This document shows, piece after piece, positions 38,698-47,255 of a stretch of 64,000 bases of DNA. Every line of letters starts with the position of its first letter. Positions within the stretch are counted from its first letter, which is position 1. Under the pieces are notes generated by a model. That model did not search any database. It saw only the letters and a list, made by a program, of their open reading frames with translations, and was not told the origin of the DNA. The position numbers and the translations under genes are program-made. The stretch is from Daejeonella rubra (lineage in GTDB: Bacteria; Bacteroidota; Bacteroidia; Sphingobacteriales; Sphingobacteriaceae). The stretch lies in contig NZ_FNHH01000002.1 in NCBI RefSeq assembly GCF_900103545.1, forward strand, positions 62,001-126,000, given 5' to 3'.

Positions 38698-40497
38698 ATG
38701 CAAGAGCAGATAAGTGACTATTACAGGGCAAATAAGGCCAAATGTGATGAAGAAATAATAAGACTTGATCGGAAGATCAATATCTATTCCTTTATGCGCC
38801 TTTTTGCTTTAGCAGCAGGTATTATCCTGTTCTATCAATCCATTAAATATGAACTGATCTGGTTGTCGTTCTTAATCGTTCCTATCTTTATTCTTGGCTT
38901 TGCCTGGCTTGTTTCCAAACAAAGTATGTTTCAGAAGCAAATGAATTATTTCAGAAATCTGGGAGATGTTCATGCCAATGAACTTAACAGCCTTGAAAGA
39001 AAGTCAAATTTATATCCTGATGGTTCGGTTTATGCAGATGATCTTCACCCGTATACATCCGATCTGGATATTTTCGGAAAAGGATCTCTTTTTGAGATGA
39101 TGAATCGCTGTGCTACTGTATCAGGTAATTTCAAATTAGCCGGCTGGCTCATGAAGCCTGCTACAGTGAGTGAAATCAGAGAAAGACAAATACTCCTATT
39201 CGAGCTCGATTCAAAATTAAGCTGGAAACACCATTTTCAGGCAGTATTACTGTTCTCTAATAATTCATCTGAAGATCAGGTCAAAGAATTATTCAGGTAT
39301 TTAAAAACCGCCCCGGAAGAGTCAGGATCCTGGATTAAAAAATACGTTCGCTGGATTCCCTGGTTATTTTCAATAGTAGCCATCGGAGCCTGGTTTGTCC
39401 CATCATTACTAATTGCTCTGCTGGTACTCCTGGTTGTCAATCTGACCCTTATGCAAAACTATGATGCAAGGATTGCAAAAACAGATAGTATGATTGGCAA
39501 AATGAGCAGGATCCTCGATCATTTTTCTGAAGCTATTTCAGCGGTGAGAGATGAAGAATGGAAATCTCCGTTAAGTGAAAATCTGTCTGCTGATCTGAAG
39601 GATAATAATAATGGGAAGCTTTCTGAGCAGATTAAACGATTTTCACTTCTGATAAGCCATCTTACATTCGGGCAGACCGGGGTTGGTGCAATTCTCAATG
39701 CCATTATGTTATGGAATATCCGTCAGATCTTTGCTATTGAAGATTGGAAAAAGGATAATCATGACAATTTAAAACAGGCATTTGATGTCATTGCCACATT
39801 TGAAGCATTGATCAGTCTGAGTAGCTTAAAGACCAATTATCCTGAATGGTGTTTTGCTGGTATCAATGAGGGTGAACATTATACTCTGAAAGCTGAAGAT
39901 ATTGGTCACCCTTTGATCCCATCACAGGTAAGGGTAAATAATGATTATAGCTTAAATGCTGAATTGAAGATTGATATTATTACCGGTTCTAATATGGCCG
40001 GGAAAAGTACATTTTTACGAACTCTGGGGATCAATACGGTTCTTGCTCTTTGCGGTGCGCCTTCCTGTGCCTGTAAAATGGAAGTGAGCAGAATGCTTGT
40101 CTTTACCTATATGCGAATCCGCGATTCTTTGAATGAAAGCACCTCTACTTTCAAGGCGGAACTTGATCGTTTACAGGCTTTGCTTAAGATGTTAGAAAGC
40201 ACTGAGAAGATCTATTTTCTGATCGATGAAATGTTAAGAGGAACCAACTCAGTTGATAAATACCTTGGATCTAAAGCTGTTATTGAAAAGCTGATCGCTC
40301 AAAATGCGGTGGGAATTGTGGCTACACATGATCTGCAGATCGCAGAGCTGGAAAAAAAATATCCAGATTACATCCGTAACTATTATTTTGATATTCAAGT
40401 TGAAGGAGAAGAAATGAACTTTGATTATAAGCTGAAGGCTGGTGAGTGCAAAACCTTTAATGCTTCATTGTTACTTAAAAGAATAGGGATCTATTAG
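38698..40497 (+). CDS. Membrane-anchored MutS-family ATPase
   Basis: A 599-residue protein ending in a MutS ATPase domain: Walker A GSNMAGKSTFLRTLG (about residue 430), Walker B FLIDEMLRGTNS (about residue 508) and the switch VATHDLQIAELE. It lacks the mismatch-recognition and connector domains of MutS and the Smr domain of MutS2. Instead it has two hydrophobic hairpins (about residues 32-75 and 219-255), so it should sit in the inner membrane. It belongs to the poorly studied short MutS-like family found in Bacteroidota, with no known mismatch-repair role. It is downstream of tyrS. Confidence 0.85.
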   Translation: MQEQISDYYRANKAKCDEEIIRLDRKINIYSFMRLFALAAGIILFYQSIKYELIWLSFLIVPIFILGFAWLVSKQSMFQKQMNYFRNLGDVHANELNSLERKSNLYPDGSVYADDLHPYTSDLDIFGKGSLFEMMNRCATVSGNFKLAGWLMKPATVSEIRERQILLFELDSKLSWKHHFQAVLLFSNNSSEDQVKELFRYLKTAPEESGSWIKKYVRWIPWLFSIVAIGAWFVPSLLIALLVLLVVNLTLMQNYDARIAKTDSMIGKMSRILDHFSEAISAVRDEEWKSPLSENLSADLKDNNNGKLSEQIKRFSLLISHLTFGQTGVGAILNAIMLWNIRQIFAIEDWKKDNHDNLKQAFDVIATFEALISLSSLKTNYPEWCFAGINEGEHYTLKAEDIGHPLIPSQVRVNNDYSLNAELKIDIITGSNMAGKSTFLRTLGINTVLALCGAPSCACKMEVSRMLVFTYMRIRDSLNESTSTFKAELDRLQALLKMLESTEKIYFLIDEMLRGTNSVDKYLGSKAVIEKLIAQNAVGIVATHDLQIAELEKKYPDYIRNYYFDIQVEGEEMNFDYKLKAGECKTFNASLLLKRIGIY

Positions 40498-41042
40498 TGC
40501 TTTGAAAGTTTAAGTTCATTCTATATTGAGACTGTTCAAGCTTCATATTCTTTAATACATGTGACATTTTTTAAACCCAATTAGTTCACTGTGCTTTTCC
40601 AAATAACCAGATTGATATAGTCCTGCTTCATTATAGCTCTTAAGTAAAGGTTTACTATCGGTTTTAAAATAGCTAATGGAACTATAGAAGAATAATTCTC
40701 GGTAAAGATCCGGATATAATTCCAGAATTTTTAAGTATCAATAATGGTACATGGATATTTTGTAATGCTTATTGTATGCTTCCAAATAATAGATGTTAAT
40801 GATTTGATACTGGTTACGTTTTAGTTAATTAGTTGAAAATCAGTTTGTATTGAGGTTTATTCCCTTTGCATATTTTGTTTTATTTTAACCTTATTAACAT
40901 ATGCTTGCATTCCAATTCAATGTTTTATTTTTTTCATTAAAGAATTTATGATTTGTATTAGTCTCTATTGTAGGTCGATACGATTTTTTTTCATTATTTT
41001 TTTTAAATTTAGAATATAAACTAAAACTAAAAACCCAGTAAA
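40498..41042. other. Long intergenic region with a possible decayed gene
   Basis: No intact gene. A minus-strand frame at 40552-40821 reads like coding sequence with one in-frame stop (listed separately). The rest (40822-41042) is AT-rich leader of the D-threonine-aldolase-like gene, with a near -7 box TAAATTTA about 35 nt before the ATG. Confidence 0.4.
40552..40821 (-). pseudogene. Possible decayed gene fragment
   Basis: Read on the minus strand, one frame gives about 28 residues, a single TGA (40738-40740), then 61 residues to a TAA (40552-40554), with segments such as YPDLYREL and KPLLKSYNEAGLYQSGYLEK. The composition is plausible for a protein, but no start codon or family is recognised, and AT-rich noncoding DNA can look similar. 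It could be the tail of a lost gene. Confidence 0.3.
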
Positions 41043-42263
41043 ATGTCTGATTCCCTAAACCGCCGTAAATTCCTGCAGGCCACTGCTGTTGCCGGTGCTG
41101 CTTCATTGTGGTCGCCATCTCTAAGTGCTGAAACTTTATATGAGGCAAATGTCTCGGATATTGGAAAATCTAAATGGGATCTTGATTCTCCGGCACTTTG
41201 TGTTGACCTTGATAAAATGGAGAAGAACCTTAAAGCAGTTCATACGGCTTTAAAAGGGACGGGTGTTGGTGTTCGTCCGCATGTTAAAACACATAAATGC
41301 CCTGCTATTGCAAAAATGCAGATCGCTGCAGGTGCTGTTGGCGTTTGTGCTGCTAAGCTTAGTGAATCAGAGGTGATGCTGGTTAACGGTATTCAGAATG
41401 TATTGATGACTGGCGTAAATGTTACGGCCTCAAAGATCAAGCATGCGATGGAACTGAGGAAGAAATACAAGGGCTTTATTCAGGCGGTGGATAACATGCA
41501 AAATGCAAGAGACCTGCAGGATGCTGCAAAGGCTGCTGGTATTGTTGCTGATGTTGTGGTGGATCTGGATGTGATCAAAAGATCGGGTGTGAGAAACGGA
41601 CAGCCGGCATTGGAACTTGCTCAATTTGTCGACAAAGCTCCGAACCTGAAATTTCATGGTGTCCTTGCTTATGATGGAGCAGTACAGCACGTTGAAGGTT
41701 TCAAAGCTCGCAGAGAGCAGGCATTAAAGACATTTGAGCCGGTAGTTAATAGCTATGAGCTGATGAAAAAGGCTGGATTAAATACGGAAATTTTTAGTGG
41801 AGGTGGTACAGGTACCTATGATATCATGACTGAAGTTCCCGGATTTACAGATGTTCAGGTTGGCAGTTATTTGTTTATGGATCATCAGTATATGGTTATT
41901 GGTGGTAAAAATAATGAAAAAGAGTTTGATGATTTTGCACCTTCTTTGACCGTTATGGCCACCATTATTAACAATAGTAACGAAGGAAAGTACGTAACTG
42001 ATTCGGGAGCAAAAGCTTTAACTCTGAACGTTCCTCATGGAAAAATAATCGGGGAGCCTGATTTTGATTATAATGCAGGTTCAGATGAATATGGATCAGT
42101 AAAAATTATCAATCCAAACAAGAAATATAATGTAGGCGATAAGTTTGAAGTGATTGTTCCACACTGCGATCCTGTGGTTAACCTGTATGATTTCATGTAT
42201 GGGATCCGCAATGGAAAGGTTGAGAAGATCCTTCCAATTCTTGCACGCGGAAAATCTCAATAG
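41043..42263 (+). CDS. Tat-exported D-threonine aldolase/D-serine dehydratase-like PLP enzyme
   Basis: A 406-residue fold-type III (alanine racemase-like) PLP enzyme. The leader MSDSLNRRKFLQATAVAGAASLW has the twin-arginine motif NRRKFLQ, so the folded enzyme should reach the periplasm. The PLP lysine is probably K82 in VRPHVKTHK, and the divalent-metal pair is H374-C375 in VPHCDPVVN, both hallmarks of D-threonine aldolase and D-serine dehydratase. The substrate is unclear. It stands alone with its own terminator, next to the DUF1080 operon, and may or may not belong to the sugar-oxidation island. Confidence 0.85.
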   Translation: MSDSLNRRKFLQATAVAGAASLWSPSLSAETLYEANVSDIGKSKWDLDSPALCVDLDKMEKNLKAVHTALKGTGVGVRPHVKTHKCPAIAKMQIAAGAVGVCAAKLSESEVMLVNGIQNVLMTGVNVTASKIKHAMELRKKYKGFIQAVDNMQNARDLQDAAKAAGIVADVVVDLDVIKRSGVRNGQPALELAQFVDKAPNLKFHGVLAYDGAVQHVEGFKARREQALKTFEPVVNSYELMKKAGLNTEIFSGGGTGTYDIMTEVPGFTDVQVGSYLFMDHQYMVIGGKNNEKEFDDFAPSLTVMATIINNSNEGKYVTDSGAKALTLNVPHGKIIGEPDFDYNAGSDEYGSVKIINPNKKYNVGDKFEVIVPHCDPVVNLYDFMYGIRNGKVEKILPILARGKSQ

Positions 42264-42352
42264 GATTAATTTCAATTTTACACATCACCTTCCTGAATTT
42301 GTAAAAATTGATCTGAAGAATAGCATTTAATAAACATTATTTTACTAAATAA

Positions 42353-42387
42353 AAAAAGCTCAATGAGGTCTAATCATTGAGCTTTTT
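42353..42387. terminator. Bidirectional terminator
   Basis: AAAAAGCTCAATGA (42353-42366) and TCATTGAGCTTTTT (42374-42387) are perfectly complementary around a 7-nt loop, between the convergent PLP enzyme and DUF1080 genes. Confidence 0.95.
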
Positions 42388-42435
42388 ACTGAACTTGTTT
42401 TACTAATTATTGATCAAACTGTCGACCAATAATTT

Positions 42436-43152
42436 TTAAAGTTTCTTTATTTCAATATTTCTATACCAGACTTCATCTCCATGATCCTGAAGAGCGATCT
42501 TACCTGATTTGTAAATAGCAAATCCGGGCATGGTTTTGAACTTACTTCCGGCAACCATACTGTTCCATTGAGCATCCCACATGGTAGTTGAAACGATGTT
42601 TTTACCGTTCATTTTGAAGTCGAGTTTGCCATTGTTGGAGATGATCTCAACCTGATTCCATTCACCTACTGGATTTACTGGCTCAGAACTGCTGGCTATC
42701 AGATCATACAGATCTCCGGCGCGGTGTTTATAGATCTTTCCATCTGCATGGCCATCATTATCCAATACCTGCATTTCAGGACCAGTATTGTACGAAGAAG
42801 GGTATTTTGAGAGATCTTCTTTTACGAAGAAGATTATCCCGCTATTTCCATTTTGAGAGATCTTCCATTCCAGCTTAAGATGGAAATTTCCATATTCTTC
42901 GTTGGTTGTAATATCTCCACCTTGTCCTTCTTTTTTATTTTTAGCATCCAGATACAGGGTACCATCGCTCACTTTCCATGCCTGGCCAACTTCAGTTTTG
43001 CCATAAGTATGCCATCCAGCGGTTGTTTTTCCATCAAATAGTTTTTGCCATCCCTTTGATGCAGTATTTGAGGAGCTATTCATACCGTTTTTACTTGATC
43101 CGCAACCGCTAAACAAAATTGCAGAGAGAATGATCAGGCTGAAATATTTCAT
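42436..43152 (-). CDS. DUF1080 lipoprotein (3-keto-disaccharide hydrolase-like)
   Basis: A 238-residue lipoprotein (lipobox LFSGC, Cys17) with a jelly-roll DUF1080 domain: GWQKLFDGKTTAGWHTYG, GDITTNEEYGNFHLKLEWKIS, NSGIIFFV and PEMQVLDNDGHADGKIYKHRAGDLYDL are all family landmarks. Characterised members cleave glycosides that have been oxidised to the 3-keto form. It is the last gene of a four-gene minus-strand operon, 1 nt after the cytochrome c gene, with a strong terminator downstream. Acting in the periplasm on 3-keto-glycosides is inferred from the family and the oxidoreductase neighbours. Confidence 0.88.
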   Translation of the reverse strand: MKYFSLIILSAILFSGCGSSKNGMNSSSNTASKGWQKLFDGKTTAGWHTYGKTEVGQAWKVSDGTLYLDAKNKKEGQGGDITTNEEYGNFHLKLEWKISQNGNSGIIFFVKEDLSKYPSSYNTGPEMQVLDNDGHADGKIYKHRAGDLYDLIASSSEPVNPVGEWNQVEIISNNGKLDFKMNGKNIVSTTMWDAQWNSMVAGSKFKTMPGFAIYKSGKIALQDHGDEVWYRNIEIKKL

Positions 43153-43153
43153 A

Positions 43154-43564
43154 TTAATTAGTTTTTAGAGATAATATATATTTAATCATCTCTTTTGCAT
43201 CATCTGTGCTGATAGCCGGATGTGGTGCCATTGGAATTTCGCCCCATGAACCTGATCCACCCTTGATTACTTTGCCTGCAAGCATTTCAATGTTTGCGTC
43301 TGTTGCTGCGTATTTGTTGGCTACATCAATGTAAGATGGACCCACAAGTTTAGCATCAACCTTATGACAAGTTAAACAGTCTGATCCACTGATCAATTGT
43401 TCTCCTTTTGCTGATCCAACTGATGCGGTTGCTGCTGTTGAAGTAGTATCAACAGGTGCTGCAACTGCAACTGTACTTGTATCTTCTGTGCTTTCTGATT
43501 TTTCGCTGCTTGTACAAGCAAAAATTAAGCTGCAGATTCCGAAAATTGCTATTATTTTTTTCAT
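43154..43564 (-). CDS. Lipoprotein cytochrome c
   Basis: A 136-residue monohaem cytochrome c with a lipoprotein signal (LIFAC, Cys17), a low-complexity Ser/Thr/Ala linker (about residues 18-52) and a class I cytochrome domain: haem site CLTCH, then GPSYIDVANKY and the axial methionine in EIPMAPHPAIS. The linker would let the haem reach partners in the periplasm. The domain is closely similar to the cytochrome part of the 1133-residue fusion nearby. It is the likely electron acceptor of the GMC dehydrogenase or of the Gfo/Idh/MocA enzymes in this island. Confidence 0.92.
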   Translation of the reverse strand: MKKIIAIFGICSLIFACTSSEKSESTEDTSTVAVAAPVDTTSTAATASVGSAKGEQLISGSDCLTCHKVDAKLVGPSYIDVANKYAATDANIEMLAGKVIKGGSGSWGEIPMAPHPAISTDDAKEMIKYILSLKTN

Positions 43565-43605
43565 GAATTATATATTTTATTTTAATGTAAAAATAGTGAA
43601 TTAAA

Positions 43606-44658
43606 TTAAATGCCCAGAATTTTTCGGTTAAACTCATCGTCACTTCCGCGACCAGCGAAATCATCAAAGGCCTTTTCTGTTACTCTTATAATATGATCTT
43701 TTATAAAGGCTGCACCTTCACGTGCTCCATCCTCAGGATGCTTGATACAGCATTCCCATTCCATTACAGCCCAGCCTTTAAAGTCGTATTGGGTCAGCTT
43801 GCTAAAGATTTTTTTGAAATCAACCTGTCCGTCTCCCGGAGAGCGATACCGTCCTGCACGATTTGCCCAGCCCTGGTATCCTCCAAATGTTCCCTGTTTT
43901 CCTGTTGAGTTGAATTCAGCATCTTTCACATGGAATGCTTTAATTCTTTCGTGGTAATGGTCTATATATTGAACATAATCAAGGCATTGAAGAACAAAAT
44001 GGGATGGGTCATATAATAAACATGCTCTGGGATGGTTATTGACCTTTTCCAGGAACATTTCATAGGTTACCCCATCAAATAAGTCTTCACCGGGATGGAT
44101 CTCATAGCAAACATCAACTCCATGCTCATCAAAATGATCCAGAATAGGTAACCACCTTTTTGCTAGTTCTTTGAACCCTGCATCAACAAGTCCTTCTGGT
44201 CTCTGTGGCCATGGATGCCAGGTATGCCAAAGCAAAGATCCGCTGAAAGTTGCATGAGCAGTAAGCCCCATGTTTCTGGAAGCCATTGCACCATACTTTA
44301 ATTGCTGAACGGCCCATTCTGTACGGGCTTTCGGATTATTATGCACAGAGGCAGGGGCGAAACCGTCAAAAAGAAGATCATAAGCCGGGTTTACTGCTAC
44401 TAGCTGTCCCTGTAAATGAGTTGACAGCTCAGTGATCTCCAGACCACATTCATTCACTAATCCTTTGATCTCATCAGCATAGGTCTTGCTTTCTGCTGCT
44501 TTTTGAAGATCAATGCAACGCGGATCCCAGGTTGGGATCTGTACTCCAGCGTATCCGAGGCTTTTTGCCCATTTGCAAATTGATTCCAGGCTGTTAAAGG
44601 GGGCTTCATCACCTAAAAACTGCGCAAGAAATATTCCAGGTCCTTTTATTGTAGTCAT
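43606..44658 (-). CDS. Sugar phosphate isomerase/epimerase-like TIM-barrel enzyme
   Basis: A 350-residue AP endonuclease-2-type TIM barrel with no signal peptide. Metal-ligand-like residues occur in CYEIHPGEDLFDG, CLLYDPSHF, IKAFHVKDAEF and AVMEWE, the usual Glu-Asp-His-Glu set. Members include xylose and hydroxypyruvate isomerases and the lyases and isomerases that process 3-keto sugars. It lies 10 nt after a Gfo/Idh/MocA gene in the minus operon, suggesting it acts on the oxidised product in the cytosol. Confidence 0.87.
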   Translation of the reverse strand: MTTIKGPGIFLAQFLGDEAPFNSLESICKWAKSLGYAGVQIPTWDPRCIDLQKAAESKTYADEIKGLVNECGLEITELSTHLQGQLVAVNPAYDLLFDGFAPASVHNNPKARTEWAVQQLKYGAMASRNMGLTAHATFSGSLLWHTWHPWPQRPEGLVDAGFKELAKRWLPILDHFDEHGVDVCYEIHPGEDLFDGVTYEMFLEKVNNHPRACLLYDPSHFVLQCLDYVQYIDHYHERIKAFHVKDAEFNSTGKQGTFGGYQGWANRAGRYRSPGDGQVDFKKIFSKLTQYDFKGWAVMEWECCIKHPEDGAREGAAFIKDHIIRVTEKAFDDFAGRGSDDEFNRKILGI

Positions 44659-44668
44659 TTTCTATAGA

Positions 44669-45826
44669 TTAAACTTCAAAATTTGTCCATTTTTCATTAC
44701 TTAAACTGCTTTTAACCACATTGTCGATAAAAGCCATTCCTCTGATCCCTTCATCTACTGATGGGAAATCAAGAGCTTCTTCAGGAGGAGTGGAGCCATC
44801 GATCCTGGCAGAAAGACATAAAGCAAAATTCCGGTAAAGGTTGCCAAAGGCTTCCAGATATCCTTCAGGATGTCCGCCTGGTGTGCGACTATTGAAAGCA
44901 GCATAATTAGTAAGATTATGCCCACCCGTCCTTAAGATCTGCGCAGGTTCATCCAGCCATTTTAAAATTAAGGTGTTCGGTTCCTGCTGTGCCCATTCCA
45001 ATCCGCCTTTTTCTCCATAAACTCTGATCCTTAAGGCGTTCTCCTCACCTGCAGCTATTTGCGATGCAACAAGTACTCCATTGGCTCCATTATCAAATCG
45101 AAGAAGTACATTTCCATCATCATCTAATAACCTACCATCAACAACAATATTAAGATCGGCACATAGTTTACTGATCTTTAATCCGCTAATATATTCTGCA
45201 AGATGGGCTGCATGTGTTCCAATATCTCCCATACAACCGCTTTTACCAGATCTTTCAGGATCTGTTCTCCAGGCGGCCTGAGGGTTACCATCTTTCTCAG
45301 ATAAACGGCTTAACCATCCCTGTGGATATTCTACTAAGATCTTTCTGATCTTACCCAATTCTCCGGATTTGACCATTTGCTTAGCCTGCTTCACCATGGG
45401 ATAACCGGCATAGGTATGGGTAAGTAGTAACAGAAGCCCCGTTTCTTCTACCTTTTTCTTTAATTGTTTCGCTTCATCAAGAGTAAAAGAGATCGGTTTA
45501 TCTATTACCACGTGAAATCCATGGTCGAGAGCCATCATGGCCGGAGCAAAATGGGCATGATTTGGAGTTACTATGGTTAGAAAATCCATCCGCTGATCTG
45601 CAGGCAGCTGACTTTCATTTTTGATCATTTCTTCGAAGCTATGATAGGTCCTGTCCTCAGCAAGGAACAGCATTTTGCCGCTCTCATCAGCCTTTTCAGG
45701 ACTGGTACTGAGTGCTCCACATACAAGTTCTATCATGCCGTCCATATTGGCGGCTATGCGGTGAATGGCTCCGATAAAGGCTCCCTTTCCTCCGCCAACC
45801 ATTCCCATTCTTAGTTTTCTGTTCAT
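44669..45826 (-). CDS. Gfo/Idh/MocA-family oxidoreductase (cytosolic)
   Basis: A 385-residue NAD(P)-dependent dehydrogenase. The N-terminal Rossmann domain starts LRMGMVGGGKGAFIGAIHRIAA. VVIDKPISFTLDEAKQL is the catalytic xKP motif, and the C-terminal domain has GDIGTHAAHLAEYISG with the active-site D-x-x-x-H. GGHPEGYLEAFGNLYRNF is typical of the branch that oxidises sugars or glycosides. It has no signal peptide. It heads a four-gene operon with an isomerase, a cytochrome c and DUF1080, fitting a glycoside-3-oxidation role by analogy with ThuB and related enzymes. Confidence 0.9.
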   Translation of the reverse strand: MNRKLRMGMVGGGKGAFIGAIHRIAANMDGMIELVCGALSTSPEKADESGKMLFLAEDRTYHSFEEMIKNESQLPADQRMDFLTIVTPNHAHFAPAMMALDHGFHVVIDKPISFTLDEAKQLKKKVEETGLLLLLTHTYAGYPMVKQAKQMVKSGELGKIRKILVEYPQGWLSRLSEKDGNPQAAWRTDPERSGKSGCMGDIGTHAAHLAEYISGLKISKLCADLNIVVDGRLLDDDGNVLLRFDNGANGVLVASQIAAGEENALRIRVYGEKGGLEWAQQEPNTLILKWLDEPAQILRTGGHNLTNYAAFNSRTPGGHPEGYLEAFGNLYRNFALCLSARIDGSTPPEEALDFPSVDEGIRGMAFIDNVVKSSLSNEKWTNFEV

Positions 45827-46013
45827 ATGTATCTAATAAAATGTTCTTCGCTTTTCAGTATTTGCTAAAACGATCTATAAGGTGAAAAAATGTTCTAATT
45901 AAGAATTTAAGCCCCAATGGGAGCGATCCTAATAACAGGCTCAATATAATAATAGAGTACGGAATTTAAATTCAATAAATGCTTTTTTCAGATAAGACCA
46001 CTTTGTTTTCCAC

Positions 46014-47186
46014 CTATTTCTTTATTGAAAATTTATAAACAGTGCTGGTATTATACTTTTCTCCGGGATTTAAAACTGTACTCGGAAAGGCAGGCTGATT
46101 TGGCGAATCCGGGAAATGCTGTGTTTCCAGACAAAATGCTGTTCTGAAATCGTCTTTTGAGCCACCCTTAAATGTGTTTTTACTCTCCATGAAATTTCCA
46201 CTGTAAAATTGAAGCCCAGGTTCCTTTGTGAAAACTTCCATGATAATGCCCGATCTGTCGCCTTTCGCAATAGCTGCCAGATGCATTTCATTGCTTTTTA
46301 CAATATTCAAAACATAATTATGGTCATATCCCTTACCGTTCTTTAGCTGTACATTAACATCCGAGATTCTTTGTCCTATGGCTGAAATTTTTCTGAAGTC
46401 AAAAGGGGTTCCCTCAACTGATTCATGCTTTCCAAATGGAATCAAAGTTGAATCAACGGGAGTGTATAATTCTGCATTGATCTGAAGCATATGATTTAAT
46501 ATCGATCCTGAGCCTTCACCATTTAAATTAAAAAATGCATGGTTGGTTAAATTTATAACAGTCTTTTTATCAGTTGTTGCTTCATAGCTAATCTTTAATT
46601 CATTATAATCTGTCAGGGTATAAATAACTTTTACCTTTAGATTGCCAGGATAGCCTTCCTCCATATCTTTTGAAAAATAACTGAACTCTATCGTTTGTTC
46701 ATTCGTTTGACTGGCATCCCATATAACATCCTGAAATCCTTTTTTACCACCATGGAGAGAGTTTACACCATTATTTATAGGAAGGATGTAAGTCGTTCCA
46801 TCCAGGCTGAATTTCCCTTTTGCGATTCGATTACCATACCTGCCGATTGTTGCTCCAAAATAGGGTTCAGTTGATTTAATATATTGATCAACACTAGAAA
46901 ATCCAACAATTACATCTGTCTGAACGCCATTTTTGTCAGGCATTTTCAGACTAATTATTCTCGCTCCGTAATTGGTAAATGCAGCTTCTACTCCATTTTT
47001 GTTTTTTAAAATAAAGAGATCAGTATTTTTTCCGTCAATACTTTTTTGAAATGCTTTTGGGGATAAAACATCTGTTTTTGCGATTGTATCAGTTTTTTCT
47101 TCCGGTTTTTTTGGGGAGCTGGTATTGCAAGCACTTAAACTATACAGGCAAAGCAATAACAAAGAAAATTTGAAATGCACTTTCAT
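46014..47186 (-). CDS. galM: Galactose mutarotase (aldose 1-epimerase) lipoprotein
   Basis: Interconverts alpha and beta anomers of aldoses. The start at 47186 gives MKVHFKFSLLLLCLYSLSACNTSS, a clean lipoprotein signal (LSAC). An in-frame ATG 21 codons upstream adds a non-signal sequence and is rejected. Family landmarks are GATIGRYGNRIAKGKF, NNGVNSLHGGKKGF, the catalytic histidine in NLTNHAFFNLNGEG and the catalytic glutamate in CLETQHFPDSPNQPAFP. It lies 7 nt (from the upstream start) to 69 nt after the ThuA-PQQ fusion gene and probably shares its transcript. Its place in the periplasm suits anomer supply to the sugar oxidases. Confidence 0.93.
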   Translation of the reverse strand: MKVHFKFSLLLLCLYSLSACNTSSPKKPEEKTDTIAKTDVLSPKAFQKSIDGKNTDLFILKNKNGVEAAFTNYGARIISLKMPDKNGVQTDVIVGFSSVDQYIKSTEPYFGATIGRYGNRIAKGKFSLDGTTYILPINNGVNSLHGGKKGFQDVIWDASQTNEQTIEFSYFSKDMEEGYPGNLKVKVIYTLTDYNELKISYEATTDKKTVINLTNHAFFNLNGEGSGSILNHMLQINAELYTPVDSTLIPFGKHESVEGTPFDFRKISAIGQRISDVNVQLKNGKGYDHNYVLNIVKSNEMHLAAIAKGDRSGIIMEVFTKEPGLQFYSGNFMESKNTFKGGSKDDFRTAFCLETQHFPDSPNQPAFPSTVLNPGEKYNTSTVYKFSIKK

Positions 47187-47255
47187 CACGTTTTCTGGCT
47201 TTAATTTATAAGCAGCTGATGTGATTCGTAGAAACCACATCAGCTGCATTTCAGT

